Origin: Parascedosporium putredinis
Lineage: Eukaryota; Ascomycota; Sordariomycetes; Microascales; Microascaceae
Direction: 5' to 3'
DNA length: 64,000 nt
NCBI GenBank assembly: GCA_949357655.1
Contig: CASHTG010000012.1
Location: 2,294,001 to 2,358,000 of the forward strand
The notes below the pieces were generated by a model that saw only the letters and a list, made by a program, of their open reading frames with translations, had not been told where the DNA came from and made no database searches. The translations under genes were made by a program, and so were the position numbers. Shown piece by piece: positions 24,001-36,629 of this stretch (positions within the stretch are counted from its first letter, which is position 1; every line of letters starts with the position of its first letter).

Positions 24001-26389
24001 TCCGCTCGCAAGGACACCCTTGTCTCCGTTCGGCCCTATCCCAATGTCTTGGACCTTGGAGAGCGGAAATGGGTTTCTCTATTACACTCCGTTCCCTTCC
24101 CACCAGTCTCGTCTCAAGGCGACGTTGTTCCTTCCGTTCCGCGGGTCATATCCGCACCAGCAGACGTTGGCCACGGAGAACACTTCCGATGGGGTGTGTG
24201 CTGTAAAGGTCGCAGACTATCCACCACCCGGACGGCCGGGATCTACTTCTGCTATGAAGAGCGCCTAATCAACCTCAGTCCTGGCTCCTGGGTAATGGTG
24301 AGCCCCCATTTCGCCCCTTACGTCTAAGCATCGAGCATTATGTCGGTTGAAGGATTCAAGATGGCGCTCTCCGTGCCTGGCCCTCTCTTTTCTGTCCTAC
24401 CCCCTCAAAGCATTCACAATCCCCGTAGCGATCCAATTTCTCCCCGTGAGCCCGCCTTAGTGACCCGGCAGCCTAGGCCGTTTGCGGTATGAGGCACCAT
24501 CGCTGCATCGAACCTCTAACGCGCTAATGAGCGCGTGCTCATATATGCACACCCAGAGACTATCCTGGACGTTTTAATCTCCCTCTCTCGTCGTGGAGAA
24601 ACGAAACAGTTTTGGTCAAGGCAATATTATGGCTTCCGCTTCAACAGAATTCTGTGCCCTATGGGTCCGCCTTCCACCTTGGAAGGCCAGAAACATTCAT
24701 CCAGGATAGATACGGATACCGAGGGCCAAGGGATGAGAATCCAATTCTAACCCATAATAGTTATCCGGCTTCCTTTCCACCCACGCCAGGTCCGATACTG
24801 GCAGCCTCTGTGTGCCAAGATGCGAGACACAGCCGTTCAGCAGCAACCTCGCAGGCAGCATCCGCAGGGATGGCCACGCCAAGAGTAATGGCATCAAGAG
24901 AGCTTCAGGACCCTCGCCATCCTTGTCCATTTTTATTCATCCCGGGTGCATTGGGGTCTGCTAGCACTACCTCCAGTCTACGAACGGATGGGCAATGAGG
25001 CTGCTGTGCGAGTGCCAGCATTGAGCGCCTCGCTCCCCTGTTGCCGCACGGTTTTGCGGGTGGAGTTCGCTCACGCCGATAGACGCATCCAACCCTAGCT
25101 CAGTGCTCAACGCAACGCGTGCGTGAGGGCGAGATGAAACCTTTCGAGATCACGTCTCTCGCGCCTTCTCCTGCATACTTGGGGCCGCATAGCCTGCAGG
25201 GTTGGAGGACTAGCTGACAAGAAGGGAGGGCGAGAGCAGCGCCTGAACTGATATTTGTCCTTTCGCCTTTCTGTACCTCGGTAACTACCCCGGATTCTAC
25301 CGTGATTCTGGTGGTATAGTCGGGTTCTTTCTTCACCCTTCTAGGAACCCTGCTTCTTAGCATCAACTCTTAGCATTGAGGCATTCATAGCCCGAACGTT
25401 TCCCATACTCTGGACGTTTCCCGTCGCGGAGTCGGCCCTACTTGCATGACCTCCCTCTACATGTGAGCCAACGATGGGCGAGATTGCACCCTCGAGGGGC
25501 GTTTGGCCATCTTCAAGTTCCCTTTGGCTTGCATTGGCAAGTGCTCTCGTAAATGTACCTTCTCGAGCCAAGGGCCAGCGCCCGCAGGCCGTCCTTTCGA
25601 CGTCAATGCTATGATAAGACCAAGACCGCTTTGCCTGCAGACGGTCCTTCTTCCTTTTTGCTACGACTAGGTTGGCCCTTGCGCGATACCTATTTCGTGG
25701 AACGGGTAACACCTGTCCTCTTCATTGTGGTGGAAAGGGGCGAGATGGAGGACAGAAACACGAAGAAGAGAGATGGCTCTCCTACTTGAATTATTGGTGG
25801 TACATATGTTGCTCTTGAAACATAAACACCCAGAATCTGCTCGTGGAGCACCCGACCCGTCTAGCTTCCTGGGGAATCTTTCACAGGCTGCACTACGTTA
25901 TGGCCCGGCCACTCCCAATCTCTCCTAACACACCTTGGATTCGCCCGTTTTCAAGGGACCAGCCTTCAGATCAACCACGGGCCTATCATATCTACCATAT
26001 GGGTCGGCTGCTTGTTGGAGGCGAGAGATGATTGAAGCTGCGGAGGTTGCCAAGCCAGCTTCAACTATCTCCATGCAGAGCATCATCGGGAGATGGCGCC
26101 TCTCATGATCACCATCACATTGGAAAACGTGGGGCAGAAAAGGTACAGATGACCCAATAAGTTCAATATTTCTCAAAGAGATATCAAGTCCACGGAACAC
26201 TTGTCAGGTAAGCAGAAAGCTTCAAGAGAAGTACACAGAGAGAGAAAGAAAGTGAGAGGGATAATGAGAGAATGAATACTCCTAAACCGAACCTAAACTC
26301 CCCGTTGATATGCATCCGAACTCGATTTGTTGCCTCGCTTGTTGCTGGCAGCCTAGGTATACCAATACGCCGCTGCCCATATTCCCACA
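15025..26389. other. Gene desert of about 11 kb
   Basis: No supported gene in 11.4 kb. All frames are short, overlap on both strands and give low-complexity or unstructured translations. The motif TACGAAGTA/TACTTCGTA occurs at 16795, 16928, 19256 and 19564. A GGTCA tandem lies at 21184-21203. Purine and pyrimidine tracts are frequent (15600-15880, 19110-19350, 26220-26280). No terminal inverted repeats, transposase or reverse-transcriptase motifs were seen, so old transposon remnants are possible but unproven. Confidence 0.55.
21184..21203. repeat. GGTCA tandem repeat, four units
   Basis: Four perfect GGTCA units in intergenic DNA. No known role. Confidence 0.9.
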
Positions 26390-27245
26390 TTAAAGCAAAC
26401 TATCACGCACTTTCTCCGTGAACCACGTGTCCGACTTACGGAGCCACCTTTTCACTAAAGACCAAGGTAGAAGAGCCCCTTCGCTTACTATCATGGCTGT
26501 CCTGGCTTGGGGAGGTCGGTGCACCTCTACCCTCTTTCGTTCGCGGGGTGCGCCTCCCGTGGTGCTGCCAGGGTTTCTGTTGGCCTCTAACTCCATCTTG
26601 ACCGTCTGGTACATGTCCTCGACGATGCTGGCCTCGTCATGAACATCGAGGTGGCAGTCCGCAAGGCAGAACTCGCGCTCGCGCTGCTCAATATACTCCT
26701 CACTGCCTTCCACTCGTTCTCGTGGTATTTGAGGCGGTTGGGCAGGCCGGATCCCTTGAGATAGGTGAGCACGCCGGCAATGATTGTGTTGATGGCGCCG
26801 AAGCCGGTGATGGCAGCGCGGGGACCGTCGGCGGCGCCGAGCGAGGTGAGGATGGCGGCGACGACGACCTGGATGCCCAGACACGTGTTGATGAGGAAGT
26901 TGAAGATGCGGTAATTGCGCGCGGCGGACCGCTCCGAGCGGACGACGCGGGTGTAGAGGCCAATGTTGGGGGCGGTGCGCGCCGAGTGCCCGGACCGAAG
27001 GGCTGGAACCGTGTCAATGCCGGTGAGGGAGCGGAAGACGAGGAGCTTGTCGGTGAGGGGATCAGTGCCGTAGGCTCGGTGATGGATACGGTAAGGGGTC
27101 GGCCGTCGACGGAAGGAGGAAAGGGCTCCCGCCGGGAGGGCCGCCTCCGTTGTTGGCGGGGGCCACGGGGGTAGCCTTGCTCTTCGCGGTCTTGTGGCGA
27201 GACGAGGCGGCGGACGAGCCACGTGAGGATGCGCTCCTTGCCCAT
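26390..27245 (-). CDS. Fungal SLATT-domain two-helix membrane protein
   Basis: The conserved core is that of the fungal SLATT family (SMODS and SLOG-associating two-transmembrane effector domain). Bacterial SLATT proteins are predicted pore-forming effectors of nucleotide-signalled conflict systems; the role of the fungal ones is unknown. From ATG at 27245 about 285 residues are expected. A variable Pro/Ser/Gly-rich N-terminus is followed by DKLLVFRSLTGID, NIGLYTRVVRSE, a first helix LGIQVVVAAILTSLG (about 122-137), a second helix GFGAINTIIAGVLTYLKGSG (about 148-167), then LPNRLKYHENEWKAVR and a helical cytosolic tail EYIEQREREFCLADCHLDV. The frame changes at plus-strand CC 26698-26699 (minus-strand GG where GGG restores VREYIEQRE) and at least once in the N-terminal 60 residues, where the exact reading is unsure. 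No SMODS, SLOG or other conflict gene lies nearby. Confidence 0.85.
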
Positions 27246-30200
27246 GCTGAATCCTCGGAGGGGGTGGGCGGTGCAAGTCGGGACGCGTGAGCGTCTTGAA
27301 GGGTAGCTACCGAGCGGGTGGTGGTGTCGTCAGGGGCTCGAGGGAGCTGGGAGGGCGATGGAGAAGAAGAACTGGAAGGCGAAGAGGGAGAAGGATGAGG
27401 GTTGAAAGACGACTTGAGGGGGTGTTGGTGTGGACAGGGAATCTTTTTCAGTCACAGCGTACGAGTCGAATGGGCGCGTGGGAGGGGAACCGGGAACGAA
27501 TATATCTTCATACTGACATGCGTGAGGAAACGACTCAGTGGCCAATCTTTTGTGTGCGCGGATAGCGAGTATTCATACCTCGGCGCTCTCGTGCACATCA
27601 TTTCACATATGCCCATGCCCATGCCCGGTCCCATCTGTCATTTCCTGGTGAGGTCCTCTTCTTTTTCTTTTCTTTTTCTTTTTCTTCTCCTTCTTCTTTT
27701 CGCCCAATACAGAAGCGCGTCGTGCGTGAATCCCTTCCTCCCCGGACATTTTAGGGCGTTTTTCTTTTCAAACGATAATACGACCTGGGGAGGTGAGGCA
27801 AGGGTTCCGCAGCGGTCCAGGCCGGGGCAAACGGGCTTGCATATCAGCCCCATGGCCCCTCCTTCCTTTCTTCATTCTACTTGTATCCAGTGCTTTGGCG
27901 GACACTAAATACCATACAAGGTTCGTTGTCATTGAACTCATCTTGCCCTGGTCATACCTCTTTTCAGAGCACCGTCTAGTCTAGATCTCGCGCTAAACTT
28001 TGGCGCAAAGCCGTACCACTGCACCTGTTTGAAGGTTGAACCGGGCTGGCCATGATATTGACATCTCATAACGCTACCGCGATCGAGGACGCTGTGATGA
28101 TGATCTCCTTTTGATGAATCGAGCCCCCTCGCCCCTCGTCGTAGTAGAAGTTGGTATAAAATGTTCAACGGGATCCACTCCAAGGTCACCCGGCTGGCAT
28201 GCAGCATGTTTTGAGCAAGCCACTCTGGGATGATCTAACCATGTTGGGAACTGTCACTTTCATAAAATTTGCTTCTCGGCATGGGAGATGGGAACACAGT
28301 GGTTCGGGAGCTGAATGGCCTAATATGATTGGGGAACTCATCGTTTTCTTTTTTCTTTCCTTCTCCATGTTTCAATCCCGGGCTGGCTAGAATCCAACCC
28401 GTGTATTCCCTAGGGGTAGGTGCCGGAAGTTGACCAGACACGCCGTCGAGGTGGCCTTGTTTGAAGTAAGTGTATGCTGCAAGTAGGAAACGTATGCAAT
28501 CGTATGAAAAACCGATGGCTGTTAGCCGTTAGCAGTGGGGCACGGTAAGCAAAGAATCTGGATGGTGGGTAGTATTATGAACCCCAATATTCCACAACGG
28601 GAACCAATAGCCCACGACAGACCCAAACGTACATATCAATTCCATTCTTATCCAAATATGCGCATGGGTTTGCATGCCCCAAAGCTGCACGTAGTCTCGA
28701 GTCGAACTCCACCATCGATTGGCTCGATCTTTGATGCTGAAAAGGCATTCGTCCATTCATCCATTCATCCATTGTATCTCTTGCATCGTGATGTTGTGGG
28801 AGGGAGGGAGCGATACGAAGAACTGGTAAAGGCAGTTTTCTCCCACTCGCATTCAATAGCATCATTTTGATCCATGCCGGTAGCTTCAGCCAGCCCTATT
28901 TGGCAACTACCAAGTAATTTTCTACAATGAGGGATGGATCGGCCAAAATCCACTGGATGGCCTCGATTTTCATTCCGATCAAATTGCCACTCTCCAAGGC
29001 GCGGGCCAATAGATCAAGGGGGATTGGAGAGAGGCTGACGGCATAAGCCGCAGGCGTGATACCTGCTTGATCTCTTACCTTTGTTGTTGTTGGTCTTGCA
29101 TCACTCGTAGAAATGTGGAAATAATCCCTTGGCGTGACGTCTCGAGCTCAAAAGCAAGAACTGCGACCTGAGACAGGAGGTGATATACTTATCTCTTGCC
29201 TATACATATTCAACGTACTTGCACACCTCGGTGCAAGTGGCAAGCAAGATTTTGTGACGGCTTGGTGATCAACCGTGGAGGAGGCCGCAGTGACTGTAGG
29301 AAAGCTGCCTTGGGTTATAGAAAGTAGCTGAGAATCACTTGTAGGGCTGAGACATCAGCAGCTTCAAAGTGAGGGAATCGAAAGTGTAGAACGAGTAATG
29401 GAGCGAGAGGTGGTGTTTGGTTAAAAGGGCCAAGCCCACATCATCGCTCTCTATTAATTAGCTGTTCCTCACCATCGTCGTATATATAGATCTCAACGTC
29501 TCGATTCACCGGTCTCGGGCCGGTATCTATCCCATCTGAGGGTGCGCACTCTAAGGCCCAGGACCAGGTTCGGCATCCATGGATGGCATGAAATACACGC
29601 AATAGACCTCGGCCGGGAAGGCGCGTTCCGCAGCTACATCCACAAATATGATGTGGCCCTGGGGCTGTGAGAAAAAGGTTATCTCGGTCTTCAATGTCCT
29701 GAACCAACCCTCCTTCACTCCATTGCTTGTTCCTCCCGCATCCCTTTGATTTCCCTACATTTTATTTGCTTTTTGTGATAATGCCTTGAAGATTTATTCC
29801 CTTTTCTTCACCTTTGGTAACTCGCTGAGCCCGGCGACGGGACCGGGCACCTCCCCTGACTAGAAATTGAGGAGAAGAAAGGGACTGGAAAGAACATTTG
29901 AAGGGAAAGAGGGCTTTCGAGCCTTCCGCATACCCTTTCACTTGGTTCGGAAAATGGCCTGCTATCACAGGATTCCTCGGTATGACAGGAAACTTGATTT
30001 TCAGCCAGATTCGGTCCTCAAATGGGAGATGGGTCGGCCTGGGCCAGACGATGAGGATAATTTAACCGTGGCTTTGCTCCCGAGATAAAGAGCACCCCAG
30101 CTGCACTCGACGACAATTCTCTATCGGAGCGTGGACTTTGATATGTGATTTTCTTACCAGTTCAGATATTGCAGCTCACTGCAGTCAGCTTCATTTCGCC

Positions 30201-31413
30201 TGTTGCCTCACCCGAGACGAGTTCTGACGAGCGAAAGTGCCTTGGTCAGCCGGCTTCTCCGGCGACTGCGCACCAATTCTGGGGCCCGGGATGCCACAGC
30301 ACCTGCAATACTCACAATACCCGCAATGCCGCTGAGCGTGGAAAGGGGACCAACGACAGCGCCGCAGATGAGAATTCGCTGTGGCAAGAGAGAGCATTGG
30401 GAGGTTCTCGGGGTCGAAAAAGGGTCCCAAAAGGGTCTCCAGTGGCCAATCAGCGACGTTGGCGCCCTCGAATTTCGCCAAGATCGCTTGAGATGGAGGC
30501 TGGCGCCAATTGATTGGACGACAGATGTCGCCTGCCAATGCCAGTCTCAAATTAGAAGCTCTAGGTTGGGGGAAGCAAGGGGAGCAAAGGGAACAAAGGG
30601 AGCTAGGCCTATTAGTGGAAACCCGAAGGTGGGGAGGGGATGATGGCGGGGCCTCTCTAGAATGCAGAGTGCAGAATGTTGGTAAGTGGTGCTCAAGTCC
30701 GTGGATTGTTCGGCGAGCTCCAGCAGAAGCGAGGCTCGCGAGAGGCCCAACAACGAACGATGATGAAGGCTGGTGATCCCGATATACATTGCTTCGCCCT
30801 TTTCAATTGGAAATCTTCGTCTGTGGCCATCAGCCCCCTTTTGTCAACCGGTTTAACCAGCTTCGGACAACTGGAATCCGTCCTGTCGAGTTGGCTGTGA
30901 AGACCGGGGAATGCGGGTGTATCGGTCCATCTGCGCATCTGGCCACCTTTGCTCGGTCCCTGAGGAGACAGTGAGCCAAGAAACGCCATTGGGAGCTTGT
31001 TAGTGGTGTATTGGTTCGCTCTTCTGCCGGAAAGCTTTGGGAGGCTGTGTCCACCCTTGGCTGCGGGGTCTGCAATTCCTATCTATCTATGCTTCGTTTT
31101 CCAATCCTCATCTTCTTATTTCTTCCCTCCTCTTTCGTCTCCCATTGTCCTTTTCGTTGCTCGAGCTAGCCATCTTCGTTTCCCGATCGCGACCATTGAC
31201 TACTTGACAACTTTGACACCTGCACTCTATCCTTCGTTTGTCCCAACGGCCCCTCCCTTTGGCGAAGCTCTTCGCAACTTTTCCTTACTTCCTAGCTTGC
31301 ACTTCTTTCGCAAAAGCTTCAACCCACACCCCTACGTCCACTTTTTGCACATCCGGCCTTTGATTTGGCCCGCCGACTCCAAGTGTTGATTTTGAGCGGA
31401 AACCGTTGCCACC
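27246..31413. other. Intergenic between SLATT and AIM24 genes
   Basis: About 4.2 kb between two divergently transcribed genes, so it holds both promoters. The segment 31087-31165 is strongly CT-rich and lies in the AIM24 leader, a usual fungal promoter/leader feature; AIM24 translation starts in a good context, GCCACC before ATG. A T-rich tract lies at 27655-27695. A minus-strand open frame at 29441-29707 reads like a protein but has no start exon that I can identify. Confidence 0.5.
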
Positions 31414-33225
31414 ATGTCGGCGCAATACTATCCTCGTGAGTCCGGCGACCCTCTCTTCTCCTTGGATGCGCTGCCTTCGTACTAACGAGCTCTTTCTCTC
31501 TCGCCAGCTCCGCCAGGTGCGGCCCCCTCAGGTCCGTTCCTTTACTAGCTAGAATCTCTTGTTCAATTGGCGCTCACACTGGCGTGAATTTGAGAGCGCG
31601 CCCCAACGCGCACAATGAATACTCACAGTTTTGCAGGTGCAGGCCAGCAAAAGAACTACCCGCCCCCGCCAATGTCGGCCCCGGCCCACAAAACCCAGTT
31701 CTTCGCCCCGCCGCCCGCCGCGTCAACGACGATTCAATACCAGTATCCCCTCCCCCAGGCCAGTCCCCGTCCCCGAGCCAGACGCACACCCAAGCGAATC
31801 GGTACCCGGCGCCGCCTTCCTCGAGCTCTTCCTCTACCGTCCCCATCCGAGAGCAGCCACAACAAGAGCAGCAGCATAGCGGCAGCACGCGCCATTTTGC
31901 GCCGCCGCCTTCCTCGACCCTCCTGCCTTTGCGCCGCCGCAAGAGCACCCCCATGAGAATGGATCCGTCAACCGTCCCGCCCCTGTGACGGGGAGCAACC
32001 TTCAATTTGCGCCGCCCCCACCGCGCCCGCAGCCTCGCCCCCGCGCGAGCACCGTCACGACAGGTTTGCCCCTTCGAAAACGGGGTCTATCCCCGAATCC
32101 TCCCCGTCTCCGAATCTGCTGCAGTTCGCAGCGCCGCCGACCGAGGAGAAGGCCCTGCCTCAAGTTGAGGAGCTTGAAAAGGAGCAAGAGTCCCTTCCCG
32201 CTCACTTTGTCGGTGCCGTCAGCGTTGTTGACGACGTCGGAACTTTCAATGGGGGTAGTTACAGGCTCAGCCACAGGGATTCAAACACCATCTTGACCGT
32301 CCAGTTGGCAATGCAATGCCCTTTTAACGCGAAACCAGGTATGTCCTTCCCGTGGAGTCTCCCACGCCTCTTTCCAAGCCCTTCTAACGTTGCTTTCTCG
32401 CCCTTTTCTCTAGGAACCATGATTGCCATGACCCCCACAGTCACCCTCCGCGGCAACCTCAAATTTAGCATGAAGAAGCTCATGGCGGGCGGTGACTTTG
32501 GCCACTCTACCTTCACCGGCCCCGGCGAAGTGATTTTCGCGCCCCCATGCTCGGCGACATCACCACCATCCCCCTCTCTGGCAACGAGACCTGGTCCGTC
32601 GGTATGGACGCGTATCTTGCCTCCACCCAGGCCGTCATCCGCGACCACAAGCGCCAGGGCCTCACCAAGGCCATGTTCTCTGGAGAGGGCCTCTGGGTCT
32701 ATAAGATTAGCGGTACCGGTCTGCTATGGATTACTAGCTTTGGTGCAATCATTCAAAAAACGGTAAGTTTCCCATGCCCTCTTCCCATTCCCCACCCATC
32801 CATCGACCCCTATGATCAATTGTCCTCTCGTTGTGGCTCATCGCTGACGCTTCGTCTCTCTTATTTTCTTCCCTCCAGCTCGTCGAAGGAGAAAAGTACA
32901 TTGTAGATAACGGCCATCTCGTCGCGTGGAACACCAAATACATCCTTGAACGCGTCGCTTCCGGCGGCATCATGTCCGGTTACGCTTCCGCCGAAGGCCT
33001 CGTCTGCAAGTTTACCGGTCCCGGAACCGTCTATATACAGACCCGCAATGCCGTGAGTTCTTCCCCCTTTTCCCCCACACCTTGATCTGAGTCGCGCTTC
33101 CATTCCAGTCCATGACCATCCCCTTTTCCCTGATATTTGGCGCCCTTTACTAACCACTTTTTCTGCCGCCTTTGTAGCGAGCTTTCGGCGCCTGGATGAC
33201 GGGCCAAAACTACAAGGAGGCGTAA
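31414..33225 (+). CDS. AIM24: AIM24 family mitochondrial protein
   Basis: Homologue of yeast Aim24 (TIGR00266/DUF124 beta-helix fold), a mitochondrial protein that in yeast supports inner-membrane organisation. Six exons fit: 31414-31435, 31508-31531, 31637-32338, 32414-32762, 32879-33052 and 33178-33225. Residues 1-190 or so are a Pro/Gln/Ser-rich leader; the AIM24 domain follows from HFVGAVSVVDDVGTFNGG through MTPTVTLRGNLKFSMKKL, MLGDITTIPLSGNETWSVG and GLLWITSFGAIIQK to LVAWNTKYILERVASGG and CKFTGPGTVYIQTRN. It ends in NYKEA and TAA. The frame needs one extra base at four places: GG at 31677-31678, near 31915, near 32062, and the C run 32542-32546. With these added, the exons total 1323 bases, exactly 441 codons. 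The first two exons are only 22 and 24 bases, and intron 2 has a weak GTCCGT donor. The domain call is firm; the N-terminal leader is less so. Confidence 0.95.
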
Positions 33226-34335
33226 TTTCCCCATCCCCCTTTCCTAGCTAGTGCACCCAACCGTGCCCGGGGTTTTTAGCGCGCGGAGGACTCGCTAGGA
33301 GTAGCACCGCTTTGGGTAGAGATTGTTTCTGTTCCCCTCGAAGCTAGGGGAAAGAGTGCGGCAAGGGTTCCGGCCGGGCGAGGCGCGGTCACTGTTTGGA
33401 ATACCCGCTGGCGTGGATATGATGATGAATGAGCACTCTTGGTTATTGGGCCTTTTCTAGCGACTTATATCTATCTCTCTTGCTATATTTGTACATATGT
33501 ACCCATATATTTTATCCATATCGCCTCCCCTCCCTTCTCCGTGGTATACGCGCTCGTCTCTCTTTTCTATATGGACAATGTCTGCCTGCATCGTTTTTGT
33601 TCATCGTACCGAGGTAAATGTATGATGCTACGTCCGGCAGCCTTCTCCATTGAGGGTGGCCGGGGCACCGAGGTTAGTTGGGAGCAGGTTCATAACATCT
33701 TCATCTCTCCACATCGGTTCACTGGCTCACTGACATTAGGATAGACAGAAGAGTAAAACATATCATTACTAATCTATGGATCTCTCTTCCATAGCAGCTG
33801 CGGCCGTGGAGGTTTCCAACCCCTGTGACAGGCCCAAGAGTAAACAAGATACGAAGGTGATCATAAATATATATATATAGATAGATGGTGGTAATCTGGA
33901 GAAAAATGAAGACAAAGAAAAGTAAGGAGAGGAAATGATAATAATAATGAACGCCGTTAATCCTTTTGACGCCGTCGTCATGCACCGTTTGTTGCCGTGA
34001 AGGGGTAGATAAACAGGGGCAGAGTATACCAAGCGTACGCGAGCGAGAAGCAGAGTGTACGGCGGGACTCTGGACTTTCCAAGTATTCCTTGGACGTCTA
34101 AGAATGCTCCCCTTTCCCCCTTCTCGGACATACAACCCGGATCTGCAAGAAGAGCAAATCACTTATATATGCAGACATCAGTGTGACCAACACAACAAAG
34201 CTCTTCTAGTCCCGAGCCATTTCATGCGGCCGGCAGGTAGATAAATAGAAGAGGATGCCAACCCAACAAAGATCCAAAATCAACACAGGATGTGATAAAG
34301 AGCTAGAGATATGGCAAAGAGTACGCAGGCTTTAT
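33226..34335. other. Convergent 3' intergenic region, AIM24 and FLC
   Basis: The 1.1 kb between two convergent genes holds both 3' untranslated regions. An (AT) run followed by GATA repeats lies near 33866-33884. No gene or clear terminator element is seen. Confidence 0.5.
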
Positions 34336-36629
34336 TTAGTCGTAGCCAGCACCACGTTGCCAGGGGCTAAATGAACAAGAGCATTTGTTAGTATGCAATG
34401 CGCTTGGGCCTGGAAAATGATGTCATGATTCAGATAAAAACATACCTCGCGTTGTTCTGTCTCCTGAATCCGCCAGGGCTGGCATTGTTGCTGTTCCGGA
34501 AGTTGTCTGTAAAGGGGCTCTGCGTCCTATTAATGGGTCCGGGGCTGTTCTGCTGGCCACCAGGGAAGAGTGGCAGAGAGGGGTTGACGGGCGACTGCGG
34601 GGGTACCCAGACTTCTCGTTGTGGAGGGAGAACTGAGAACCGGCAGGGTGCATGCCGAGGTTGGCGCGGCGCTGGACCGAGACGGACGAGAGGGAGGCGT
34701 TGTCGTCGTCGAGGTCGAGCTTCGAGTTGAAGCCGAGCTTGTCGCCACGGGCAGTCGCGGCGAGGGCGTCGAGCTCGGTGGTGGTGTTCAACTGTGTCTG
34801 CGACTTCATGAACGAGGCGCGGTCATCCGCCATGAACTGATACCTGGCATCGGGGTTCTTGCGGAAGAAGACGAGCGTGGTGGAGATGATCAACATGAGC
34901 AAAAGGATGAGCGAGAAGGCAGCGTTCAGGACGAAGAGGACGACACCAACGACACCAACGACGAGAGGAGGAGCACCAAAGACGTTGGTGAAGATGAGGA
35001 GGAAGATGGCATTGACAAAGTTGACGGCGCAGATGGCGATGTTGAAAGAGTTGGTGCGCTTATCCATCCAGGGTCGGAGAACACTGGCGGCAATCAAAGC
35101 GGCGGCCTCAATGATGATGAAGGCGATGGCCTGAGCAACATTGGCCTTTTGGGCAAAGGCGACAAACATGCCCTTGACCAGCAAGTAGACAAGAAGGGGA
35201 ACGATGAAGTAGTAGGCCGAGGCGCGGTACTGGATGTAGAGGAAGCCCCACTTGTTGAGAACCTCGAGGTTGGAGAACAAGATATAGGCAGGGTTCCGGT
35301 GGGTGATGACGGACTGGCGGGCGATGAGAACGACCTTGCTCGCGGCCCAGCCAAGAGTAATAAGGACGCCAAAGAAGAAGAAGACGGCGAGGACAATCTC
35401 GGCGGGCGAATCGTTTTGAGTGAACTCCCAAAGGCAGAGAATGGTGAGCTGGGGCCAGCCGATGAGAGCCGTGCGGAAGAGGATGCCCTTGAGCACGGTC
35501 TTCCAGCCGTTGCGGAACTCGAGGAACTTGTCGTTGGCGACCCACTGCTTCTTGGCAGCGAGCTCACAGGCGCCCTTGAAGGCGAGAACACCGAGGACGG
35601 TCAAGATGACGAAGATGATGAAGAAGGTGAGGCCGGTCATGAACAAGTTGGTGGTCTCGATCTTGGCCCTAAAGGCAACGCGCTGGATGCCGTAGACGAC
35701 GTAGCGGCCGTCGCTCGTCTGGATGTTGCTTCGGGCTTGGATGGCGCGGGGCAACATGGCGTGGGCGCGCTTGAACAAGCTGGTGGCAATCTCGGTCGAC
35801 TGGAGAGAACGCTTCTGCACTTGAACGGAGATGGTCTTGAGGGTATCGAAAATGGTGGAAGGAGTACCGCCGGTGGCGCGCTGGTACCAGGTAAAGATAT
35901 CCTGCATGAAGCCGACGCGGATGATGCCCATGGACCACATGAAGTTCTGGACCCAAGCGGTCACGATGGGGGCAGGTGCACGCTGGTGAGGCCAATGATA
36001 GCCTGGGCCTGGAAGTAGCTGAAGAGGAGAGCGCGTTGGCGGCAATGTGGGCGGCGGTGTTGGAATGGCCGAGACCCGAAACAACGGCGGAAGCACTGAG
36101 GGCGAGGCCGGCGATGATGGCGGTGGCCCACTTGACGCCAATCAAGTCGACCGTCTTTCCGTTGGAAATGTCGGCCTGGACGCAAGCGACGCTCTCGCCG
36201 GTTTCGGTGTAGTTGACAAAGACCTTGACGCTAGCATCGAGATCGGGAATGGTGTAAGCGATGCCGGGAACCTGGCTCAGGGACGCCGGGTCGAGCTGCA
36301 GGTTGAAGGGGGATGGCGAGCTTTCCACGCTTCATGGGGCACAAGCCAACGAGATCGGTCTCGCAAGGGTTGATGGTCCTTCGCATAAACTCGTAACCGT
36401 ACGCCGAGATGGAGATATCGAAGACGACCATACCCTCGACGGTGATGGTGGCGACCATGTCGATACTGGCAGAAGCATTGTTGGGAGTGAAGACGACCTG
36501 GAACAAACTAGCACTAAAACCGGATCCTTCGGAACAGGGATTCAGCGAGTTCGACACGAGCATAGGCTCTGCCGTGATCATCGGGGCGAAGAGGGAGACG
36601 AAGAAGAGGAGCGGTGTTAGCAACCTCAT
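34336..36629 (-). CDS. FLC/TRP-like membrane protein with ML-like domain
   Basis: Member of the fungal flavin carrier (FLC)/TRP-like ion channel family. Family proteins act in the ER or at the cell surface and affect FAD transport, calcium signalling and wall integrity. Residues 1-20 are a signal peptide; a lumenal ML-like domain to about 165 has paired cysteines (NPCSEG, INPCETDLVGLCP, SVACVQAD). Then come about nine hydrophobic helices, including WATAIIAGLALSASAVVSGL, LFMTGLTFFIIFVILTVLG and ILFRTALIGWPQLTILCLW. A Ser/Asn-rich cytosolic tail follows. The final exon (34336-34366) encodes SPWQRGAGYD after an intron at 34367-34445. Frame breaks sit at G runs on the plus strand: 36308-36312 (one extra), 36026-36027 and 35968-35972 (one short each), and at CCC 34606-34608 (one short). 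Correcting them gives 739 codons. ATG at 36629 precedes a perfect signal peptide, so the start is firm. Transported substrate cannot be inferred. Confidence 0.93.

Noticed and set aside
34621..36018. Long plus-strand frame of 465 codons antisense to the FLC-type gene
   Set aside because: Its Glu/Asp/Gly-rich translation is the mirror of hydrophobic, GC-rich codons of a clearly identified membrane protein on the other strand.
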